From the NCBI GenBank assembly GCA_035524495.1, contig DATKOR010000021.1:1-41676 (forward strand): DNA of 41,676 nt. Direction: 5' to 3'. The notes under the pieces are model-generated. The model had not been told where the DNA came from, did not search any database, and saw only the letters and a program-made list of their open reading frames with translations. The translations under genes and the position numbers were made by a program. Below are positions 34,679 to 41,676 of this stretch, piece by piece. The first letter of the stretch is position 1. Each line of letters opens with the position of its first letter. The DNA is from CAIKZZ01 sp035524495. Its GTDB lineage: Bacteria > Pseudomonadota > Gammaproteobacteria > Steroidobacterales > Steroidobacteraceae.

Positions 34679-35278
34679 TCAGGCGGGCCGGGTCGCGGCG
34701 ACGCTCGGCCGCTCGCGGACCGCCCCCCACCACGCGCCGAGCGCGCCGGCGCGCGCGGCGCCGGCCAGCTCCGGCAGCCGGAACTCGAGATAGCCGAGCG
34801 CGACCGCGATCGAGATCTGGCCGAGGTCGAACGGCGCCGCGCCGGCCCTGACCTCGGGCTCGAGCGCCGCGAGGCTGCGGCGGATCGCGTCGGTGGCGCG
34901 CTGCATCGCATCGGGCGAACGCTCGCCGTCGGGCCGGCGCCGCTCGAGCACGATGGCGACCGCGGCGTCGAGAATGCCGTCGCAGAGTGCCTGACACCGC
35001 AGCACCTGCCAGCGCGCGCTGCCCGAGCGCGGGATCAGCGGCGTCGCCGGCACGAGCGTGTCGAGGTATTCGCAGATCACCGGGCTGTCGTAGAGCACGA
35101 GGCCGTCGTCGGCCACCAGCGCCGGCACCTTGCCGAGCGGGTTGACGGCGGCGACCTGTGCGGGATCGGGCCACGGGATCGCGGTGAGGAGTTCGATGCG
35201 GTCGGCGATGCCCTTCTCGATCGCGACGATCCGCACCTTGCGGACATAGGGAGACGTCGGTGAATGGTAGAGCTTCAT
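34679..35278 (-). CDS. Glutathione S-transferase family protein
   Basis: This 199-residue cytosolic protein has an N-terminal thioredoxin-like domain (MKLYHSPTSPYVRKVRIVAIEKG, with SPTSPY at the glutathione site, and NPLGKVPALV then YDSPVICEYLD, about 45-72). An all-helical C-terminal domain with LGQISIAVALGYLEFRLP follows. It resembles the YibF-like branch, whose substrates are poorly defined. It lies 70 bases after the GntR gene and 16 bases before the ureohydrolase gene, on the same strand. Its role in either pathway is not evident. Confidence 0.9.
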   Translation of the reverse strand: MKLYHSPTSPYVRKVRIVAIEKGIADRIELLTAIPWPDPAQVAAVNPLGKVPALVADDGLVLYDSPVICEYLDTLVPATPLIPRSGSARWQVLRCQALCDGILDAAVAIVLERRRPDGERSPDAMQRATDAIRRSLAALEPEVRAGAAPFDLGQISIAVALGYLEFRLPELAGAARAGALGAWWGAVRERPSVAATRPA

Positions 35279-35348
35279 CGCTGTCGCGCCTCAGGATCCC
35301 GGCCGGCTCCGATGATGCCCGCCGCGATCCGTGCCGTCTATGGCGCGT

Positions 35349-36092
35349 TCAGTCGGTCGCCGGCGCCGGGACCGGCGTGTCGAGATCGATGCCCGAGATC
35401 TCGAAGCCGCGGCGAAAGTCGCGGACGTGCTTCGACATCCAGCTGCGCGCGAGCGGCGCGTCCCGCGCCGCGATCGCCTCCAGCACGTGCTGCTGCGCGG
35501 TCGCGATGCGTGCGCGGGCGGGCGGCGCGCGATCGATGATCACCTCGAGCGCCGCCGCGAGCAGCAGCAGGAGCGGCTCCTGCGTCAGCGGCAGCACGCG
35601 GTTGCCGCTTGCGGCGGCGACCGCGCGGAAGAACTCGGCGACGCCCGCGACCGCGGCGCGCGCGGTGGCGTGCTCGGCGGCATAGCCGCGCACCGCGGCG
35701 CGGATGGCCTCGAGCGCCTCGGGCGTCGCCTCGCGGGCCGCGGCCTCCGCGATCGCGGGCTCGAGCAGCTCCATCGTCTCCCAGACCTCGCGCACCGTGA
35801 CGTCATTGAGCGCGAGCGCGTGGCCGACCCGTCCGGCGACCTGGGTCGCGGCCGGCCGGCTGACGACCATGCGCTTGGTGCCGCGGCGGCGCGCGACCAG
35901 GTTCGAGCTCTCGAGCTCCCGGAGCGCCTCGCGGATCGTCGAGCGGTTGACGGCGAACTGCTGGGCGAGCTCGACCTCCGAGGGCAGCGCATCGCCGTCC
36001 CTGAGCGTGCGGTCGAAGATCCGCGCGGCGATCGCGCTCGCGACCCGGCGGTAGCCGGGCTCGAAGGCGAGCGGCTCGAACGCCGTGCTCAT
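35349..36092 (-). CDS. GntR-family (FadR/FCD) regulator in the leucine-catabolism cluster
   Basis: This 247-residue repressor-type protein has a winged helix with LPSEVELAQQFAVNRSTIREALRELESSNLVARRRGTKRMVV (about 38-78) and an FCD ligand-binding domain from about residue 95. In FCD domains a histidine in a D-x-x-FH motif helps bind metal. Here the matching segment is VAEFFRAVAAASGNRVL, with Phe in place of that His, while QQHVLEAIAARD and SKHVRDF keep the later ones. The effector site may therefore be altered. The ATG overlaps the isovaleryl-CoA dehydrogenase stop (ATGA). A GntR-type operator in the divergent liu promoter region makes the liu genes its probable target. Confidence 0.93.
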   Translation of the reverse strand: MSTAFEPLAFEPGYRRVASAIAARIFDRTLRDGDALPSEVELAQQFAVNRSTIREALRELESSNLVARRRGTKRMVVSRPAATQVAGRVGHALALNDVTVREVWETMELLEPAIAEAAAREATPEALEAIRAAVRGYAAEHATARAAVAGVAEFFRAVAAASGNRVLPLTQEPLLLLLAAALEVIIDRAPPARARIATAQQHVLEAIAARDAPLARSWMSKHVRDFRRGFEISGIDLDTPVPAPATD

Positions 36093-37267
36093 GCGGCGCC
36101 GACGAGCTCGCGGCCGATCAGCATCCGGCGGATCTCCTGCGTGCCGGCGCCGATGTCGTAGAGCTTCGCATCGCGCAGCAGCCGGCCGGTCGGATAGTCG
36201 TTGATGTAGCCGTTGCCGCCGAGCGCCTGGATGGCCTCGAGCGCGACGATGACCGCGCTGTCGGCCGCCTGCAGCAGGCAGGCGGCCGCCCCGCGCCGGG
36301 TCTTCTTGCCGGCGTCGCAGGCGCGCGCGACCTCGTGCACGTACGCGCGGCTCGCGAACAGGCGCGCGTACATGTCGGCGATCTTGCCCTGCATGAGCTC
36401 GAACGAGCCGATCGGCGCGCCGAACTGGCGCCGCTCGCGCACGTAGGGGAGTACTACGTCGAGGGCCGCCGACATGAGCCCGAGCGGTCCGCCGGCGATC
36501 ACGACGCGCTCGTAATCAAGCCCGTTCATCAGCACCGCGACGCCGCCGTTCTCGCGCCCGAGCACGTTCTCGATCGGCACGCGGCAGTCGCTGAACACGA
36601 GCTCGCCGGTCGAGGAGCCGCGCATGCCGAGCTTGTCGAGCTTCTGGGCGACGGAGAATCCCGGCATGCCGCGCTCGATGATGAAGGTCGTGATGCCGCG
36701 CGAGCCCTGCTCGGGGGCGGTCTTCGCGTAAACGACGACCAGGTCGGCGTCCGGCCCGTTCGTGATCCACATCTTGCGGCCGTTGAGCACGTAGTGGTCG
36801 CCGCGCCGCTCGGCGCGCAGCCGCATGCCGACGACGTCGGAGCCCGCCTCGGGCTCGCTCATCGCGAGCGCGCCGACGTGCTCGCCCGAGACCAGGCGGG
36901 GCAGGTGGCGCTGAAGCTGCGCCTCGTTGCCGTTCAGCCGCAGCTGGTTGAGGCACAGGTTCGAGTGCGCCGCGTACGAGAGGCCGACCGCGCCCGAGGC
37001 GCGCGAGATCTCCTCCATCGCGATCACGTGTGCGTGGTAGCCGAGTCCGGTGCCGCCGAAGCGCTCGGGGACGGTCATCCCGAGCAGGCCCTGCGCGCCG
37101 AGCTCGGGCCAGAGGTCGCGGGGGAACGCATCGTCGCGGTCGATCGTCGCCGCGCGCGGCGCGATCCGGTCCTGCGCGAAGCGGCGCACGGCCTGGCGCA
37201 ATGCAGCGAGGTCCTCGTTCAGGTCCGCATCGAGGTCCTCGTCGTGGCTGATCCCCATCGCGGCCAT
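36089..37267 (-). CDS. liuA: Isovaleryl-CoA dehydrogenase
   Basis: This 392-residue flavoprotein oxidises isovaleryl-CoA to 3-methylcrotonyl-CoA in leucine breakdown and passes electrons to ETF. Acyl-CoA dehydrogenase motifs are ALAMSEPEAGSDVVGM, KMWITNGPDADLVVVYAKT, RGSSTGELVFSDCRVP and QALGGNGYINDYPTGRLLRDAKLYDIGAGTQEIRR. The segment GLDYERVVIAGGPLGLM contains the Glu that acts as catalytic base in isovaleryl-CoA dehydrogenases. The ATG at 37267 has GAGGA upstream. It is divergent from liuB and overlaps the GntR gene at its end. Confidence 0.95.
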   Translation of the reverse strand: MAAMGISHDEDLDADLNEDLAALRQAVRRFAQDRIAPRAATIDRDDAFPRDLWPELGAQGLLGMTVPERFGGTGLGYHAHVIAMEEISRASGAVGLSYAAHSNLCLNQLRLNGNEAQLQRHLPRLVSGEHVGALAMSEPEAGSDVVGMRLRAERRGDHYVLNGRKMWITNGPDADLVVVYAKTAPEQGSRGITTFIIERGMPGFSVAQKLDKLGMRGSSTGELVFSDCRVPIENVLGRENGGVAVLMNGLDYERVVIAGGPLGLMSAALDVVLPYVRERRQFGAPIGSFELMQGKIADMYARLFASRAYVHEVARACDAGKKTRRGAAACLLQAADSAVIVALEAIQALGGNGYINDYPTGRLLRDAKLYDIGAGTQEIRRMLIGRELVGAA

Positions 37268-37329
37268 CTTGGCGTCCTCGGTCGTTTCAGATAGTATGAT
37301 TGTCGGACAATTAGGGTGTCGAGGGCAAG
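37268..37329. promoter_or_regulatory. Divergent liu promoters with GntR-type operator ATTGTCGGACAAT
   Basis: ATTGTCGGACAAT (37299-37311) is a perfect palindrome about one central base and fits the FadR/GntR consensus TNGTNNNACNA. Beside it, ATAGTATGAT (37291-37300) provides TACTAT as a -10 on the minus strand (37296 to 37291) and TATGAT as a -10 on the plus strand (37295-37300). The two -10 elements overlap back to back. A dimer at the operator would cover the plus-strand -10 and start site and lie between -10 and -35 of the minus promoter. The -35 regions are weak. Confidence 0.75.
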
Positions 37330-38934
37330 ATGATTCGCTGGACGACCCAAGTTGACGTCAAAAGCGACGAATTTGCCGCGAACATGAAGGCTATGGCGTC
37401 GATAGTCTCTGATCTGCGAGACAAAGTCGCCCAGGCCGCCGCCGGCGGATCGGCCAAGGCGGTCGAGAAGCACCGCTCGCGAGGGCGGCTGCTCGCCCGG
37501 GAACGCATCGACCTGCTGCTCGATGCCGGGGCGCCGTTCCTCGAGTTCTCGGCGCTCGCCGCGCACGGCCTCTACGGCGGGGAAGTGCCGTGCGCCGGGA
37601 TCGTCACCGGCGTCGGCCGGGTCTCGGGGCGCGAGTGCGTGATCGTCGCGAACGACCCGACCGTCAAGGGCGGCACCTACTACCCGCTGACGGTCAAGAA
37701 GCACCTGCGGGCGCAGGAGATCGCACGCGAGAACCGGCTGCCGTGCATCTATCTCGTGGAAAGCGGCGGTGCGTTCCTGCCGGCGCAGGACGAGGTGTTC
37801 CCCGACCGCGAGCACTTCGGGCGCATCTTCTACAACCAGGCGACGCTGTCGGCGGCCGGGATCGCCCAGATCGCGGTCGTGCACGGCTCGTGCACCGCGG
37901 GCGGCGCGTACGTGCCGGCGATGGCCGACGAGAACGTCATCGTCCGCAACCAGGGCATGGTGTTCCTCGGCGGGCCGCCGCTCGTGAAGGCCGCGACCGG
38001 CGAGGAGATCGACGCCGAGTCGCTCGGCGGTGCCGACGTGCACTGCCGCGAATCGGGGGTCTGCGACCACTACGCCGAGAACGACGCCCACGCGCTCGCG
38101 ATCGCGCGGCGCATCGTCGCGCGCCTCAAGGCGGCACCGGACCGCGCGCCGCCCGCGACGCCGCGCGAGCCACTGTACGACCCGAGCGAGCTCTACGGCG
38201 TCGTGCCGTCGAACTTGAGAAAGCCCTACGACGTGCGCGAGATCATCGCGCGCCTCGTCGACGGGTCGGAGTTCGACGAGTTCAAGCAGCTGTACGGCAG
38301 CACGCTGGTCACGGGCTTCGCGCACCTGTGCGGCTACCCGGTCGGCATCGTCGCCAACAACGGCATCCTGTTCTCCGAGAGCGCGCTCAAGGGCGCGCAC
38401 TTCATCGAGTTGTGCGCCCGCGAGCACATCCCGCTGCTGTTCCTGCAGAACATCACGGGCTTCATGGTCGGCCGGCGCGCCGAGGCCGGCGGCATCGCGC
38501 GCGACGGCGCCAAGATGGTCGCGGCGGTGGCCGCCGCACAGGTGCCGAAGTTGACGCTGATCGTCGGCGGCTCCTACGGCGCCGGCAACTACGCGATGTG
38601 CGGGCGCGCCTATGGCCCGCGGCTGCTGCTGCAGTGGCCGAACGCGCGGACCTCGGTCATGGGCGGGGAGCAGGCGGCGACGGTGCTCGCGACGATCCGG
38701 CGCGACCAGCTCAAGGCTGCGGGCCAGGACTGGTCGGGCGCGGCCGAGAACGAGTTCATGGAGCCGATCCGCCGCCAGTACGAGTCGCAGGGCCACCCGT
38801 ACTACGCGAGCGCCCGGCTGTGGGACGATGGCGTCATCGACCCGATCGACACGCGCCGCGTGCTCGGGCTCGCGCTCGCGATGGTCAGGAACGCGGCGAC
38901 GCCGGACACGCGCTTCGGCATCTTCCGGATGTAA
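37330..38934 (+). CDS. liuB: 3-Methylcrotonyl-CoA carboxylase beta (carboxyltransferase) subunit
   Basis: This 534-residue carboxyltransferase moves CO2 from biotin on LiuD to 3-methylcrotonyl-CoA, giving 3-methylglutaconyl-CoA. Signatures are KHRSRGRLLARERIDLLLD near the N-terminus, NDPTVKGGTYYPLTVKKHLRAQEIA, ESGGAFLPAQDEVFPD, HGSCTAGGAYVPAMADE and, in the second half, QNITGFMVGRRAEAGGIARDGAKMV and GGSYGAGNYAMCGRAY. The KKHLRAQEIA block separates it from propionyl-CoA carboxylase. The ATG has GAGGG upstream. It begins the liuB-liuC-liuD operon, with liuC two bases downstream. Confidence 0.97.
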   Translation: MIRWTTQVDVKSDEFAANMKAMASIVSDLRDKVAQAAAGGSAKAVEKHRSRGRLLARERIDLLLDAGAPFLEFSALAAHGLYGGEVPCAGIVTGVGRVSGRECVIVANDPTVKGGTYYPLTVKKHLRAQEIARENRLPCIYLVESGGAFLPAQDEVFPDREHFGRIFYNQATLSAAGIAQIAVVHGSCTAGGAYVPAMADENVIVRNQGMVFLGGPPLVKAATGEEIDAESLGGADVHCRESGVCDHYAENDAHALAIARRIVARLKAAPDRAPPATPREPLYDPSELYGVVPSNLRKPYDVREIIARLVDGSEFDEFKQLYGSTLVTGFAHLCGYPVGIVANNGILFSESALKGAHFIELCAREHIPLLFLQNITGFMVGRRAEAGGIARDGAKMVAAVAAAQVPKLTLIVGGSYGAGNYAMCGRAYGPRLLLQWPNARTSVMGGEQAATVLATIRRDQLKAAGQDWSGAAENEFMEPIRRQYESQGHPYYASARLWDDGVIDPIDTRRVLGLALAMVRNAATPDTRFGIFRM

Positions 38935-38936
38935 CG

Positions 38937-39721
38937 ATGGCCACGATCCTCCTCGAATCCGAACCCGCCGCCGGCCTCGTCACGCTGACGCTGAACCGGC
39001 CCGAGCACAGGAACGCGCTCGATGCGGCGCTGATCGAGGCGCTGCACGCGGCGGTGCTGACGCACGCCGCGCGCAGCGCGACGCGCGCGCTGCTGATCGC
39101 GGCTTCCGGGACGGCGTTCTGCGCGGGCGCCGACCTCAATGCGATGCTCGCGCTCGGCCGCGGCCCGCGCGAGGCGAGCGTCGCCGACGCCGAGCGCCTC
39201 GCGGCGCTGCTGCTCGCGATCCGCGACTGCCCGAAGCCGAGCCTGGCGCTGGTGCAGGGGCCGGCGTTCGGCGGTGGCTTCGGTCTCGTCGCCGCCTGCG
39301 ACATCGCGATCGGCAGCAGCGCGGCGCGCTTTCGGCTGCCGGAGGTCCAGCTCGGGCTGGTGCCGGCGGTGATCTCGCCGTACGTCATCGAGGCGCTCGG
39401 CCTGCGGCAGGCGCGCCGCTACTTCCTCTCCGGCGAGACCATCGATGCGCCGCGCGCGCACGGGCTCGGGCTGCTGCACGAGGTGGTCGAGCCCGCCGCG
39501 CTCGCCGCGGCGGGACTCGCGCTCGCGCGCGAGGTCGCACAGGGCGGGCCGCATGCGCTCGCCGAGGCCAAGCGCCTGATCGCCGACGTCGCGCACCGCG
39601 GCCCGACGGCCGGCCTCGCCGGCGTCACGGCCGAGTGGCTCGCGACGCTGCGCGAGGGCCGCGAGGCGCAGGAAGGGGTCGGCGCGGCGCTCGAGCGGCG
39701 CCCTCCCGCGTGGCGCACGTG

Positions 39722-39722
<1 letters not shown>
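38937..39722 (+). CDS. liuC: Methylglutaconyl-CoA hydratase
   Basis: This 261-residue enoyl-CoA hydratase-fold enzyme adds water to 3-methylglutaconyl-CoA to form HMG-CoA. The crotonase oxyanion motifs are GTAFCAGADLNAM and GPAFGGGFGLVAACDIAI, followed by FRLPEVQLGLVPAVISPYVIEALG with the expected catalytic glutamate. Position between liuB and liuD supports this substrate over other crotonases. It starts two bases after the liuB stop. Its own stop overlaps a GTG that is in frame with liuD, immediately before the liuD ATG. Confidence 0.94.

Positions 39723-41676
<1,954 letters not shown>

Overview
The window is a G+C-rich (roughly 70% or more by eye), densely packed proteobacterial chromosome segment. 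It carries a cbb3 oxidase operon, a large NAD-type glutamate dehydrogenase, ZapE and a leucine/isovalerate (liu) cluster. This set suggests an aerobic to microaerobic gamma- or betaproteobacterium; I cannot place it more finely. I see no insertion sequence, prophage, CRISPR array, tRNA or rRNA. No gene-free stretch exceeds about 160 bases. Many adjacent genes share 4-base ATGA or GTGA stop/start overlaps, so translational coupling looks common.

Layout. (1) 1-7785, minus strand: ccoN-ccoO-ccoQ-ccoP, a small two-helix membrane protein, then the assembly genes ccoG-ccoH-ccoI (ccoI runs off the left edge). This is the high-affinity terminal oxidase plus its copper loading system. (2) 7938-11379, plus strand: a tandem universal stress protein divergent from ccoN, then proB-proA for proline synthesis. 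(3) 11387-16494, minus strand: a molybdenum cofactor operon, moeA-moaA-moaC-mobA-moaD, ending in an unusual single protein that joins MoaE, MoeB and a rhodanese domain. A small secreted protein lies just upstream. (4) 17047-20644, plus strand: a metallo-beta-lactamase-fold hydrolase, a ModF-like double ABC ATPase and a DAACS-family carboxylate symporter, coupled by overlaps. (5) 20733-24342: a PhzF-like isomerase (minus), then on the plus strand a Pnu-type vitamin transporter coupled to a small-molecule kinase, a 2Fe-2S ferredoxin and a TetR regulator preceded by a palindrome/terminator. (6) 24349-35278, minus strand: gpmA, the 1608-residue glutamate dehydrogenase coupled to a MarR regulator, zapE, acetoacetyl-CoA synthetase, an agmatinase-type ureohydrolase and a glutathione S-transferase. 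(7) 35349-41676: isovaleryl-CoA dehydrogenase and a GntR regulator (minus), divergent from liuB-liuC-liuD (plus; liuD runs off the right edge).

How the parts work together. The liu genes convert isovaleryl-CoA to 3-hydroxy-3-methylglutaryl-CoA. The HMG-CoA lyase that would follow is not in the window, but acetoacetyl-CoA synthetase would recycle its acetoacetate product. Glutamate dehydrogenase, the ureohydrolase and this pathway point to amino-acid catabolism feeding the TCA cycle.

The most interesting observations are: the MoaE-MoeB-rhodanese fusion; a GntR-type operator (ATTGTCGGACAAT) between back-to-back liu promoters beside a GntR gene; a 20-bp MarR-type palindrome covering a -10 element in front of marR-gdh; a palindrome that could be both terminator and TetR operator; and a repeated TTGCGGC motif between ccoN and the stress-protein gene.
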